DNA of 64,000 bases from Eutrigla gurnardus (taxonomy: Eukaryota; Chordata; Actinopteri; Perciformes; Triglidae): positions 23,476,056 to 23,540,055 of the forward strand of contig OY741270.1 in assembly GCA_963514095.1 (NCBI GenBank), written 5' to 3'. Below, piece after piece: positions 20,646 through 31,445 of the stretch. The notes below the pieces were generated by a model. The model made no database searches. It was not told the origin of the DNA and saw only the letters and a program-made list of their open reading frames with translations. How positions within the stretch are numbered: position 1 is the first letter of the stretch; each line of letters begins with the position of its first letter. The translations under genes and the position numbers were made by a program.

Positions 20646-22549
20646 GAGCAGGGGGGAGATGAAACCATATCTTCTCTTTTTAACCAGGTGGTTCCTGATG
20701 ATGAGATGACAGCTGTGTCTTGTTGCTATTTTGTAAACAATGGTGTGTTAATGAGAAAGTGGACTTCTCCAAAACTGTCCTGTCATGATGATTGGAGTAG
20801 TGTGTTTCAAGTGGTAGTGCCAAGTGTCTATCGTCAGGATGTCTTGCAGTTGGCTCATGATCATTGTCTGGCTGGTCATATGGGGATTAAGAAAACTTTA
20901 GACAGAGTGCTGAGACATTTCTTTTGGCCTGGTGTGAAATCTGATGTTGCTGAGCATTGTAGAACATGTCATGTGTGCCAAACTATTGGTAAGCCCAACC
21001 AGAAGATTCCCCCAGCTCCTTTACATCCTATCCCTGCCATAGGAGAGCCTTTTGAGCGTATCTTGATTGATTGTGTTGGTCCCCTTCCTCGTACCAAATC
21101 AGGTAACCAGTACTTATTGACAATCATGTGTACAGCTACCCGGTTTCCTGAAGCTATCCCTCTACGTAAAATCACTGCTTCAGCCATTTCCAAGGCCCTT
21201 ATTAAGTTCTTTACAGTGTTTGGCCTGCCAAGAGTTACCCAGACCGACCAGGGTTCGAATTTTATGTCCCGTGTGTTCTCTCAGGTTCTCCAGCAGTTGT
21301 CTATTGAGCACCAGACTTCATCTGCTTACCATCCAGAGTCTCAAGGGGCCCTTGAGCGGTTTCATCAGACCCTAAAGTCCATGTTACGAGCCTACTGTAA
21401 GGAGTTTGAGAGAGATTGGGATGAGGGAACCCCTTTGCTCCTCTTTGCAGCTAGAGAGGTCACTCAAGAGTCCCTTGGCTTTAGTCCAGCTGAACTGGTG
21501 TTCGGTCATACTGTGAGGGGCCCTTTGAAACTTTTGAAAGAGAGATGGTTGGCAAACCAGTCCCCCGCCACAAATTTGCTAGACTTTGTTTGTAATTTTC
21601 GGTCAAAGCTGAACAAGGCATGTGAGCTGGCGAGGCAGAACTTGGGGGAAGCCCAAGGACGGATGAAGGGGTGGTATGACCAAAGGGCAAAGCATCGAGC
21701 GTTCTCTCCTGGTGACAAGGTGTTGGTGCTGCTGCCACTTCCGGGGTCTGCTTTGCAAGCTCGATTTAGCGGTCCATATGTGATTGAGCGTCGGGTGGGT
21801 GAGTTGGATTATTTGATAAAGACTCCAGAACGAAAGCGTAAAACACGTCTCTGTCATGTTAATCTGTTGAAACAGTACTGTGAGAGGAGCCAGGCTGGGC
21901 TCTCAGGGGTGAAGACGGTTGCTGTGCTGAGCACTTCGATTCCTGTGGGTGAAAAGGACATTGATGGTGTTGTTGAACGTGGGGTCTCTCGTGCTAGGCT
22001 TCCGAACTCAGAAATTGTAGCCAATTTGGAGGTCCATCTGTCTTATCTCGAGTCATCACATCGGTCCGACGTTATTGAGGTTATTTGTAAATATCCTGCC
22101 CTGTTCTCTGATGTGCCTACTTGTACCAATGTTCTCCAGCATGACATTGATGTCGGGGAAGTCTGTCCTATCGGCGCTAAAGTAGAGGCCATTTGCTGTT
22201 TCGGTGTTCCTACTTCTCGGCGTGAGCTGAAACGGTTTCTTGGCATGGCCGTCTATTACAGAAGTTTTTGCAAGAACTTTGCTACTGCGGCTGCCCCCTT
22301 GACTAGCTTACTTAGCCCAAAGGTCCATTTTGTGTGGACAGAGATGTGTCAGTTGGCATTTGAGAATCTGAAGGGCCTGTTGGTCAGTGCCCCAGTCCTG
22401 GCTGCCCCTGACTTTAACAGGCCATTTAAACTGGCTGTCGATGCTAGTGATGCTGGGGTTGGTGCTGCCCTACTTCAAGACGACTCGTCAGGGGTTGAGC
22501 ATCCTGTTTGTTATTTTTCAAAGAAGTTTGACATTCATCAAATGCATTA
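20646..22549 (+). pseudogene. pol: pol: integrase followed by RT remnant and RNase H start
   Basis: The integrase has the N-terminal H-H-C-C zinc site (HCLAGHMG...CRTCHVC) and a DDE core: LIDCVGPLP, TDQGSNF, then E in GALERFHQ 35 residues after the second D. A C-terminal strand region (GPYVIERRVGELDYLI) ends near 21870. A spacer leads to NVLQHDIDVG at about 22160, which joins directly to GEVCPIGAKVEA and ELKRFLGMAVYYR from the far end of RT. The RT palm with its catalytic Asp box is absent: an in-frame internal deletion. RNase H begins at LAVDASDAGVGAALLQ (about 22432) and is cut by the Harbinger-like insertion. Confidence 0.85.
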
Positions 22550-22862
22550 TGCGGCGTTCACACCGAACGCGATAGACGCGAATACAATCGCGTCAGACGC
22601 GTGTATCGCGCCGCTTGATCATTTTGGACTTTTTTAGCGTCATTCGCGCCATTCGCGTCATTCGCGTCATTCGCTTCATTCGCGTCATTCGCTTCATTCG
22701 CGCATGACGCTCATTTTTGAGGGGAGCCGGCGGGTCACGTCGGCGGACCCTCCTCCTCCGCCTCGGGGTACCCGATGCCAGAGTCCGTGAGCCTCCTCCG
22801 GGAGCCACGTCCCTCGCACCTCTCCCCAGAGTCGTGGCCACATTCGACCTCAGATCAGATGA

Positions 22863-22904
<42 letters not shown>

Positions 22905-22938
22905 TAAACTATCTAGGATTCCCTCAGTAGCGGCGAGC

Positions 22939-22969
<31 letters not shown>

Positions 22970-23460
22970 TCCGACGGGCGGGCGGACGTGGGAAATGTGG
23001 CGTACGGAAGACCGATTGCCCGGTGTCGCGCGGGGGCCTGAGTCCTTCTGATCGAGGCTCAGCCCTGACGGTGTGAGGCCGGTACGGCCCCCGTCGCGCC
23101 GGGGTCCGGTCTTCCCGAGTCGGGTTTGGTAATGCAGCCCGTCCATCTCAGCTCATCTGTCTGTCGGCTTGAACTCGTCGCTGATTGGATGTCGCGGCGC
23201 GATGCCGCCTGAAAAGTTCGATATTTTCAACTTTATTCGCGCCGCGTCAGACGCGTCAGACGCGCCATTCGCTTCATTCGCGTCAGACGCGCCATTCGCG
23301 CCGCGTCAGACGCGCCATTCGCGCCGCGTCTCATCGCGCCAGACGCTCCATTCGCGCCACCTCCGCCTGAATCGCGTGTCATCGCGCCATTTACATTGGT
23401 TTTCAATGTAGAGTCGCCGCTCAATTCGCGTCTATCGCGTTCGGTGTGAACGCCCCTTTA
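22547..23460. mobile_element. Harbinger-like MITE (22550-23457) carrying rDNA
   Basis: Perfect 31-bp terminal inverted repeats lie at 22553-22583 and 23424-23454 (outer part GGCGTTCACACCGAACGCG). Flanking TTA at 22547-22549 and 23458-23460 is the target duplication; removing the insert restores the RNase H reading HQMHYSTIEKEA. Subterminal arrays of a roughly 10-base CATTCGCGTC-type unit fill 22636-22705 and 23237-23395. The centre is a piece of ribosomal DNA. No transposase is present. TIR and a 3-bp TWA duplication suggest PIF/Harbinger; this is inference. Confidence 0.85.
22846..23140 (+). pseudogene. 28S rRNA 5' fragment (with ITS2 end) captured in the MITE
   Basis: From CGACCTCAGATCAG the sequence follows the start of vertebrate 28S rRNA: ACCCGCTGAATTTAAGCATA, AGCGGAGGAAAA, CCCTCAGTAGCGGCGAGCGA, AGAGCCCAGCGCCGAATCCC, GTGGCGTACGGAAGACC, GTCCTTCTGATCGAGGC and GGGTTTGGTAATGCAGCCC, then leaves it. 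About 60 bases before it look like the 3' end of ITS2 (CGCACCTCTCCCCAGAGTCG). Small changes such as ATAAACTATCTAGGAT show it is decaying and not a working rRNA. Confidence 0.9.
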
Positions 23461-23687
23461 TTCTACCATTGAGAAAGAGGCCTTGGCTCTTATCTCTGCT
23501 CTGGACCACTTCGATGTGTATGTCTCTTCCAGTCAGGTCCTGGTGGTCTACACCGACCATAACCCACCGACCATAACTCCAACCACCGGCTAATGCGATG
23601 GAGTCTGTTTCTGCAGGGCTTTAACCTGGAAATAAAGCACATCCGTGGAAGGGACAATGTGCTCGCAGATGCCCTTTCAAGGTCATA
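23461..23687 (+). pseudogene. RNase H C-terminal part, after the MITE
   Basis: Continues the pol protein interrupted at 22549: STIEKEALALISALDHFDVYV, VVYTDHNP, then a small repeat (ACCGACCATAACC) that breaks the frame, then FLQGFNLEIKHIRGRDNVLA and DALSRS-stop. Polypurine tract AAGGGGGGGGG follows at 23779-23789. Confidence 0.8.
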
Positions 23688-23789
23688 AGTATCAGAGGCA
23701 TATGTGATGCAACATTTCAATTTATTTTGGTGTTAATTTGTTGTGTGTAACTTGGCGGTTGCCTAGAGCAACCGTTTTAAGGGGGGGGG

Positions 23790-24045
23790 TGTTATGTGCA
23801 GATCTGCTCCTTGTTTTGCAGTGCTCCTGGAGCTCCTCCTTCAGCCCCTCCTTCTCCTCGTTACCTGGCACCTGCTGCTGCCTTAAAAGCCTGGGAGGCT
23901 TCACTCATGGCTCTCTCTAGGCAGGGCCGGCCGCATGGCTCCCATTCACCCGTCTGATTACCATTCATAACAATAAACCCAGTTTTCTTATATTTAATCC
24001 TTGTTTGTCTACTTTATGTTACTTCCGTCGAGCCGGGTTGTAACA
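23790..24045 (+). repeat. 3' LTR
   Basis: 256 bp, same length and ends as the 5' LTR, directly after the polypurine tract. Confidence 0.9.
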
Positions 24046-25032
24046 GTCAGTTAAATACGGCTTAACATGTCCATTTATCACAGAGGCAGAAACTCTGAAG
24101 CACTGAATTGATATTGTGATGTGTGTTAAAGGTGCATTTAGCTAATTTTCAATTCATAATTCAATGAAAATGTGTGAAATGGTTAAAAAGGATTAAAATG
24201 AACAATATTTCATGTGGAAAACTGAGGTAAAATGATCATAATTCATGGTAAAGAAGCTAAAATGATCATAATTCATGGTTAAATAGCTAAAATAATTCAT
24301 GTTGATTTAAAATGATTAAGAATGTGTGAAAATACTCACCTTGAGATAAAAATAAAAGAACTGTACAGTTAAAAAGATAATTCATTTAATCACTATTGTG
24401 TTCCAGTAGTGTGTTGAGATTTATAGTATGTATTGAATATGGCCATAAGAGAAGTTTGATGATTCTGTGTTATGTGATAGCCCTGTCTTTATACAGGCTA
24501 GGTTTTTTTGAGACCCTTGAGAAACCTTTTGATGTGGATCTGGATTCTCCTGATTGAGGGAGATGGCGAGCCAGTGAAATGTTCCTTGCCCAAAGGAGCA
24601 GAGAACCAGCACCTGAGCCCGAGGAGGACATCCAGCCCTTCTTCACCTTAACTGAGTGTGTCTGTGGTAGGACCACCACACACACACCTGACTCTTTGAA
24701 CTTTCCCCTGACTTGACTTACACACAATTGACTGAAGCGCGCTGACCAACAACAAGAACATTCAAGAGCATTAAAGGAACGTTACGGTTCCTGTTGGACA
24801 CTTTTATTTGGTTTTATGTTAAAGAGAGACTGTGAAACATTGAGCAATCAGATGTCATTGCATTGAATTTGATTTTGATTTGATTTTATTTTCATACAGT
24901 TCAATACAGTCAACTTACTTTAAATATACGCCGTGGCTCCATTTATTTATTGTGTCTGTCACTTCCTCTTTAAACCCTCCTACGAACCTAGTCTCTGGTC
25001 CAAACTCTATAGTAACTAGTGGGTTACACTAC

Positions 25033-25948
25033 CATGACATTTAATTTGTACAGCCCTTTGCTCTTCTCCTGATCATGACATCAGTCTAATCTGGATGCTT
25101 CAGCTGTGATACTATAGAGGTCTCAGGGGGAATGCTAGAAAACTGCACACTTGCTTATCTTCTCCATTCAAGATTTTGTAAAGCCCTCAAATCCTTTAGT
25201 TTCTTGTGGCTTGTATTTTGAGCAGGTCCTTGCTTTCCTCTGAAGGTTAAAGGATTATCTGCATTGTTTAAGGTTTTTTTAAATGGGTAATAATCCCTTA
25301 AAGGGACTGTCATTCTTCAATCAATGTCAAAGTTGTGTTTATGGATAAATAAATAATATCACTCTGCTTTTTGTGAAAAAGCTCTTTCATCAAGTTGTCA
25401 TCAAGCGTTCCAAAAACATCAGTGTGAAACAGGTTGAATCTTAAGTTGATAAAGTTGATAACATGCTTTTGCTATTTGTCCTAAAAGAAGAAACCAAACG
25501 TGTCACTCAGAGAACTTTTGTTCAGTTCAGATTAATTTCCTCCTCTGAGGCGTTTTGGTGAATTCAGGCTCTGCTCCGAGTGTCTTTTTGAAAGATGCTG
25601 ATCCTGGTTCAGTTCGCAGCAACATCAACGAAAGCTGCAAAATGTCTTTTACTGAGACTTCCATGTGGAAAATGGACATCTTCTAATCAAAGTGAAGGGA
25701 CTGAGTAGGAGATAGTGGAATGAATTATGAAACAGTTCTGCTAACATGAAAAATGCATCTTGATGTCAATTTTCTATTTCTGAATTGGAGGATAGGTCTG
25801 AAATGTGTCATGTGTCTATTAGGGTGAATATGTAGTGTGTGCTTGGTGAGGTTTGTGTCAGCTCTGTGTTCACTGGTCTGTGTCTCCTCAGCAGCTGCAG
25901 AAGGTTCCTGCTGGAACAGCTCAGCTTCTCTGCAGTCTGACTGAGGGA
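25033..25948. repeat. V3 3' flank, a recurrent unit
   Basis: CATGACATTTAATTTGTACAGC onward recurs at 34653, 42601, 57542 and 63859. It holds no gene; it separates each F2-leader remnant from the next V on the right. Confidence 0.6.
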
Positions 25949-25976
25949 GGTTTTTGTACGACGACAAATCACTGTG
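25949..25976 (-). promoter_or_regulatory. 12-spacer RSS of V3
   Basis: CACAGTG heptamer, 12-nt spacer, ACAAAAACC nonamer on the minus strand. Confidence 0.93.
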
Positions 25977-26426
25977 TGAACACTGGCCCACTGTGGCCAC
26001 TCTGACAGTAATAAACTGCTGCATCTTCAGCCTGAACTCCACTGATGGTCAAAGTGAAGTCAGAGCTGCTTCCACTGCCACTAAACCGAGATGGTGTTCC
26101 TGATTGACGTGTGCTAGCTAAATATATCAGGAGCTTTGGAGGCTGTCCAGATTTCTGTTGAAACCAGGACAACTCATTACCACCGTAAACACGTTGACTA
26201 GTCTTACAGGTGAGAGCGACAGTGGATCCTGGAGTAGATGTCACTACTGGAGGCTGAGTCACAGTCACCTGACCGCTGCATCCTGCAGGACAAAACAAAT
26301 CATTCATTCATCAGCAGAAGGAAAGGAGAGAAAAGGCGAGGCGTCGTGTTTGAGATGTTGCCGAGCCAACGAACCTGTAAACCAGCAGCAGGCCAGCGTC
26401 CAGATGAGGATGGTGATGAGAGTCAT
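25977..26426 (-). CDS. Ig light chain V segment V3, cluster B
   Basis: Leader exon 26375-26426, V exon 25977-26282. Both cysteines present; FR2 begins WFQQ, an unusual Phe. CDR1 QRVYGGNELS, CDR2 LASTRQS, and a short germline CDR3 QSGHSGPVF, three residues shorter than V1. Frame open to the heptamer. It faces J2-C2 head-to-head. Confidence 0.92.
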
Positions 26427-26528
26427 GGTGGTTGTGGTCTCTGCTGTGTTGACTGACAGATCTGAGTCCTGCAGTGTTGAACTCACAGGACTATAAAGCT
26501 TCTCAGTTCACTGGAGGATCAGCTGACG

Positions 26529-26536
26529 ATGCAAAG
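26529..26536 (-). promoter_or_regulatory. V3 octamer-like element (ATGCAAAG on plus)
   Basis: Seven of eight octamer bases; empty site for the LINE insertion, running directly into CCTCCTCTCTATGG. Confidence 0.7.
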
Positions 26537-27210
26537 CCTCCTCTCTATGGAAATGATTTCTCTGCTCTCAACAGACTGAAGGCAACGTGGGACACGAAAT
26601 CAGGAGGAATACGGCTCGGATGAACAACATGGAGGATCTTAATGGAACAGAGGAAAACACTCACATTAAAAGTGCAGTTGAGGATTTAAGGATACGTTTG
26701 TGTTCACTGTGGTTGGTATGAAACGTTTGTCTGCTGTTCATTTACTGACAGGATTTAATGAAATCTATCAGATATTTCACTTTTTCATCATATGATTTTG
26801 TAAATCATTATTATCTATAAGCATCATGTTCAATTAACCATGTATGAACTTAAATAAGACTGAATATATGACTTATGAGGAGGATGTAATCTTTTTCTCT
26901 CTGGAGTAGAAAATTAAAAAAAATCATATAATCAATCTTTATTTTTACAGTAAGTTTAAATCCATATAATTTGAAAGATTTTGTAAATTAAATTAAATAT
27001 AATTATTTCTATATTAATTTAAAAAGTGTTTTCAGTGGATAGATTTGTCTCTCAAATTTAAAAATATGCTATAAAATTGTTAAAAAATCATATAGAAGTT
27101 GAAGGAATAGGAGATAAATCATGACTTAATAAAAACAAATGATTAATTTTGCATTCTTACTATAAAATCACTCTGTTTTCAGTGGACAGATGCTTGTTCA
27201 CAGTGCAGGA
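26537..27210. other. V3-J2 spacer
   Basis: AT-rich, copy of the V2-J1 spacer; no gene seen. Confidence 0.55.
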
Positions 27211-27249
27211 GGTTTTTGTACGGCCACTTAACGAGGTTGTATCACTGTG
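27211..27249 (+). promoter_or_regulatory. 23-spacer RSS of J2
   Basis: Nonamer 27211-27219, heptamer 27243-27249, spacer 23 nt. Confidence 0.94.
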
Positions 27250-27287
27250 GTGGACTTTTGGTGGAGGAACCAAACTCATCGTTAACT
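27250..27287 (+). CDS. Ig light chain J segment J2
   Basis: 38 nt, encodes WTFGGGTKLIVN, the same as J1, and ends at GTAAGT (27288). The intron to C2 spans 27288-27973. Confidence 0.94.
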
Positions 27288-27973
27288 GTAAGTATCACAG
27301 ATTTATGATTTCTACAACGTTCAATATTATAATTGTTTTGTTTAAAGTAAATGTGATGAACCAAATCATTATTTTGGATCATTTATACTTTTTGGATATT
27401 TATTATTCATTAATCTAGGCTGATATTGGAGTTTAGGAAAACACTGCATATTATTTTCCTATTATAGATTATGTTTTGGTGAAGTAGATGCAGTATTTTA
27501 TTTTGTAACATTGAAACATCTGTTAGTGTGTTAGCTGTACGTTATAAAATCTAATGTTGATCAAACTAATAAGAGGGTTTATTGTACATTCAGTGTCGCT
27601 GCAGTTTGTGTTCACGGTCCGTTAGTTCAAAGTGATGAAAAGGAAGTGAAACAGACAGATGTCAAAGTGTTTCACTGCTTACAGTTTACAGATGATTAAT
27701 GAAACTTTTCTATTCCAATGACTCCTCAGTCACATTGTATATGATTCTATAATGATTTAATGAGGAGAGCCGCAGGAGAAGATTGGTTCCTGTAAATGAC
27801 AGAACTCCAGTCAGCGTTGTATTTGTTAAATCCTCCCTCCATCCCATGTCTCTGTGTGACCACAGCATCATGCACACAGCTAACCCTCAGTAACGTCACC
27901 TCTGTCATGTTCAGCTGTCTTTCCTACAGTGGAAGTTAATCTGCTCCTCGTGTGTCTCTGCTCTCCCCTCCAG

Positions 27974-28293
27974 CAGGCTCCATGATCCGGCCCTCAGTCT
28001 CCCTGCTTCCCCCCTCCTCTGAGCAGCTCTCTGGGGGCTCGGCCACGCTGGCCTGCCTGCTGACCGGCTACTCTCCTCAGGGAGCCGTGGTGAGCTGGGA
28101 GGTGGACGGCACCGAGGTGACGGAGGGGGTCCTGAGCAGCTCAGAGGAGGAGAAGAGCGGACTCTACAGCAGCAGCAGCACCCTGAGCCTGAGCCAGGAG
28201 CGCTGGATGGCAGGAGAGCTGTACTCCTGCAAGGTCCTCCATCACAACCACAACCAGATGCAGTCCCTCCACAGGAGCCAGTGTAAGGCCTAG
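27974..28293 (+). CDS. Ig light chain constant exon C2
   Basis: Same domain protein as C1, including both fold cysteines, the core Trp and the SQCKA end. The first codon formed with J is TCA rather than TCT, still Ser. Near-identity over exon, intron and 3' flank argues for recent duplication or homogenisation of the J-C blocks. Confidence 0.95.
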
Positions 28294-28491
28294 AGGGTCT
28301 GGATGGAGGCCAGGACAGGAGCTCTGCATGGGGGGAGCAGGAGGAACACACCTGCTGCTCTGAACAATCTGAGGACAACGTTTGTAGAGGAAACTATAAA
28401 GCCTTGTGTGACTGCTGTAAAGTAGCTAGAGAGTAATGTGTGTAGCTCAGCAAGTAGATGTGTGCGTTTAATAACTGTCTTTTTTTATAAT

Positions 28492-28497
28492 AATAAA
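28492..28497 (+). terminator. C2 polyadenylation signal
   Basis: AATAAA about 200 bp after the stop codon. Confidence 0.8.
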
Positions 28498-29231
28498 GCT
28501 TTCACTGATGAATAACATGATGAAGTGTTTGGTGTTTTATTTTATTAAGAGAAGTAAAGAATTAAATGGTTTCATATCAACTGGTTCTACTCCCTGCAGA
28601 AAATTAAAGCTTTATAAAATCCATATTTCTACATTACAATACAATAATACAGAGATGTGAAACTGAGGGAGGATTCTGCAGAAACTTCACCTCCATCCAT
28701 CAGACAGAGAAGACAGGACCCACACATGCAGACAGACAAGGTTGCAGTGCCGAGGCTCAGTGTTCAATAAACCAGTTCAGGTTCGGTACACAGGAAGGCA
28801 GTCGGTGAAGATAACGGCACAAACGTCCGAGAGGAAGGAAAGCTGCATCTCTCCCACGAGGCCAAAGACCATCTGGCTCAGGAGGACGGAGAAACACACA
28901 GCTGAAGTAGACGAGGGGGGGGGGGGACACCTGGACACAGGTGAGACACATGAGGGCGGGACAAGCAATCACACAGGAGGACACTTGACAGGACACGAGA
29001 GAAGCCAAGAGTTAGGGAAACGAAAATGAAAACCTAGAAAAATGTTGACAAAGACAAGTTGACCTCTAAACAAACCCGGAGCGTGACAATCGATGCTGAG
29101 AGAGAAAACTTCGGATGGGACTTAGACTTTCTGTCTCTGTCTCTCCTTTGACTTTACCATCGTTTTGTTGTGGAGCTACATTGAGCTGCTTGTCTCATGA
29201 TTTACAGGTAAAAGCAGACGTGGATAACATG
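28498..29231. repeat. C2 3' flank, duplicated at 47652-48398
   Basis: Non-coding, with a poly-G run near 28915. Open frames here are short and not conserved as proteins between the two copies. Confidence 0.5.
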
Positions 29232-30000
29232 TGTCCTAGATGGTCTGATGGTAAGGACTTCTGGTTTAGATCCAGATGGTCTGGGTTTTGAGTCCCGGTG
29301 TGGGAATCCTTTGTTCTTAACTCACCAGATTTGCTTCAAAGCATTTTTGTGTTCATCACAGATTTACACCATAAAACATGAGAGGAATAGATTTTCTGAT
29401 ATTTAAAAAAAACAAATATGAAACAGAACATTCAGACAATCTTTACCTAAACCTAGATTTGAAACCAGATCCCCAGAGTGAAAACCCTGATTCCTGACCT
29501 CAAGGCCAAAGACCAGACAAGCAGCAAGACATCAAAACGACTTCATGTTCAAAAAGTTACTCTAAATCATAGAGAAAGAACAAACAGTGGAGTTTGGACC
29601 ACCGATATGCAGACGATGAAGCTGTGTTTCTAACAGCTGAGCCACCTGATGGTCTGAGAGGTAAACTGTCACACAGAGAAGAAGTACAACAGGTTCCAGT
29701 GTGTTAAAAGAGATGCTCCTCCAAGACCACTAGAACATCTTGAAGCATCCTAGAACCTCCAGAACGACCCGCACTGAAACCTCCTGAAAGAACAGTAGAA
29801 CCACCAGAGGAACCTGTAGGACCGCCCTAAAGAACACCAGACCAGGTCTCAGGCCGTCAACGTCGTGCCTCTGCAGCTTCACTCTCATCTTCTGTCTCTG
29901 CTTCTTGGTCCCGTGCCAGAGGTGGTCCAGCGGTTAAGAACGCAGACTGCCGTCGCAGGGAAGCGGGTTCGAATCCTGCCTGAGGTATGTCACACGGGAG
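29232..30000. repeat. Group of four tRNA-like modules, set 1
   Basis: Four stretches carry pol III box A/B-like pairs: plus 29232-29308 (TGGTCTGATGG, GGTTTTGAGTCCC), minus 29448-29525 (GGTTTCAAATC), minus 29603-29660 (TGGCTCAGCTG, GGTCCAAACTCC) and plus 29932-29990 (TGGTCCAGCGG, GGTTCGAATCC). Acceptor stems pair poorly, so they are most likely degenerate tRNA genes or tRNA-derived repeats. The last one has the best T-arm. Confidence 0.5.
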
Positions 30001-31417
30001 TGTGTGAAGAGTGTGTGTGATTTCATTTCAACAACTAAAAACGTTCAAACCTTGCGTTCGTCGTCGTCGTCCGTTGCGATTTGCGCGTCGATTTCAACTT
30101 GAGAATTTCCACCAACAACAACAAGGAGGAAATGAAGAAGCTGTAAATACACATGCCAGGAGATCAAGCTAGCTTGATAGGCTAATGATTATTTATTTTT
30201 ATTTTAAACTTAAATTGTACAGCGCTGTTCTCTGCCCGATCATGTTCACACGTCCAGTGTAGTCGACGCAACCAAGGCGTAATAATCAGAAGCCTGTGTC
30301 TGAGGAAAATGCAATCTGAAGGCTGGAGGCACGTGATTTTTTTTTTTTTTTTTTTTACAATAACAACTTTCCTTCCGCAAAGGCCAAAGATCAACTTCCC
30401 CTAGACGTCTCTGAGGTCTGAGGCGGTAATGCAGCACAGCAGCCTGTTTTATTTAAAGGCAAGGGTCGGAGGTAAGGCAGAACTGTGACTTTTTATGCTA
30501 CTGCGTGAATCTGAAGGTGAAGACAAGGCATGAAGTCCAGTGATCACCTGGGTGGCTGTGCTGACGTAATGTATTGGTAATAACACCGTCAATGCATTCC
30601 TGCTTCTGGTCGACAGCGCCCTCTGGCGACATTAAGACATATAACCACAAAGAGAGTTGAAATGAGTAAAACAAGGGGACAATACAAAAAAACATCAAAC
30701 TACTCAGATACAAGTAACAGTCCTGCATTAAAAAGTGACTTCAATAATTCTGCAGGAGCAACAATATAAAAATAATTATTATGTGCACTTTTACTGTAAT
30801 TGATCCTCATTACTATGACCCAAGCACTTAATTAGATCAAGCTAAGTGAATTAATACATTGGATCTATAATAACATATGATATCTTATAAACTGATTATA
30901 TTTTGTGATATGGAGAATCTGAATAGCCAAAGCAACAATTGTAGACCTAGAGGTACAAAACAAATGTAGTAATGTGAAAAGTATATTTCCCTGACCAGAA
31001 ATGTAGTGGAGTCGAAGTATAATCAAATTTGTAATTTAGTTCAGCTGTGAGTGAATGGAGGCAGCTCTTGTACTCCGTGGCTGGTAATGGTTCAACAGCG
31101 TGAAGATGATCATGTGCATCGCCTTTATTACACTTTTTATACCATGAGGGTAGAGTCTTTAATTTAGTTACTGCCCTCAGGGATGTTAAAATCCCATTGA
31201 TTTAATGCCCCTTAATGTATATGAGTTAACTATGGCGTCTGAGAGTTTATAACCAGAAAATATGGTAAATAACTAGTTGTAGCAGAAGGGTTTGTGAGGT
31301 TTAGCTTGTGCTTGGTGAGGTTTGTGTCAGCTCTGTGTTCACTGGTCTGTGTCTCCTCAGCAGCTGCAGAAGGTTCCTGCTGGAACAGCTCAGCTTCTCT
31401 GCAGTCTGACTGAGGGA
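30001..31417. repeat. V4 3' flank, part of a >2.9-kb duplication with 60841-62257
   Basis: No gene seen. A poly-T tract lies at 30339-30356. The stretch aligns base for base with the copy 30840 positions to the right, with very few differences. Confidence 0.75.
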
Positions 31418-31445
31418 GGTTTTTGTACGACGACAAATCACTGTG
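31418..31445 (-). promoter_or_regulatory. 12-spacer RSS of V4
   Basis: CACAGTG, 12-nt spacer, ACAAAAACC on the minus strand. Confidence 0.93.

Larger units (their letters stand above)
17684..24050 (+). mobile_element. Gmr1-like Ty3/gypsy retrotransposon, full span with GTCAG duplications
   Basis: Flanked by GTCAG at 17684-17688 and 24046-24050. The empty site GTGTGTGTCAGTTAAATACGG-type sequence is present in E3 at about 40947. It has two 256-bp LTRs differing at one base that I could find, a primer-binding site, gag, protease and pol genes, and a polypurine tract. In pol the integrase comes before the reverse transcriptase and RNase H remnant. This is the Ty1/copia-like order known for the Gmr1 group of Ty3/gypsy elements. 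It is defective. Confidence 0.88.
17042..25032. mobile_element. TGTAACC...GGTTACA element E1 (putative long solo LTR), split by a retrotransposon
   Basis: The element runs 17046-25028 between CTAC duplications at 17042-17045 and 25029-25032. Removing the nested retrotransposon and its extra target copy leaves about 1.62 kb, equal to E2 (1620 bp). No ORF is convincing. The inverted ends TGTAACC/GGTTACA and the 4-bp duplication fit an LTR; a DNA transposon with short inverted ends is the alternative. The pre-insertion site is visible in the O1 unit near 6270 (CCATATTACCATGACA). Confidence 0.65.

Noticed and set aside
22636..22705. Short regular repeats that might suggest a CRISPR-like array
   Set aside because: The roughly 10-base units are contiguous without unique spacers and lie inside the MITE ends; the genome is a vertebrate.
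28742..29029. 95-residue plus-strand frame after C2
   Set aside because: Not kept as a protein in the 47.9-kb copy (length and frame change at the poly-G run) and no recognised domain.
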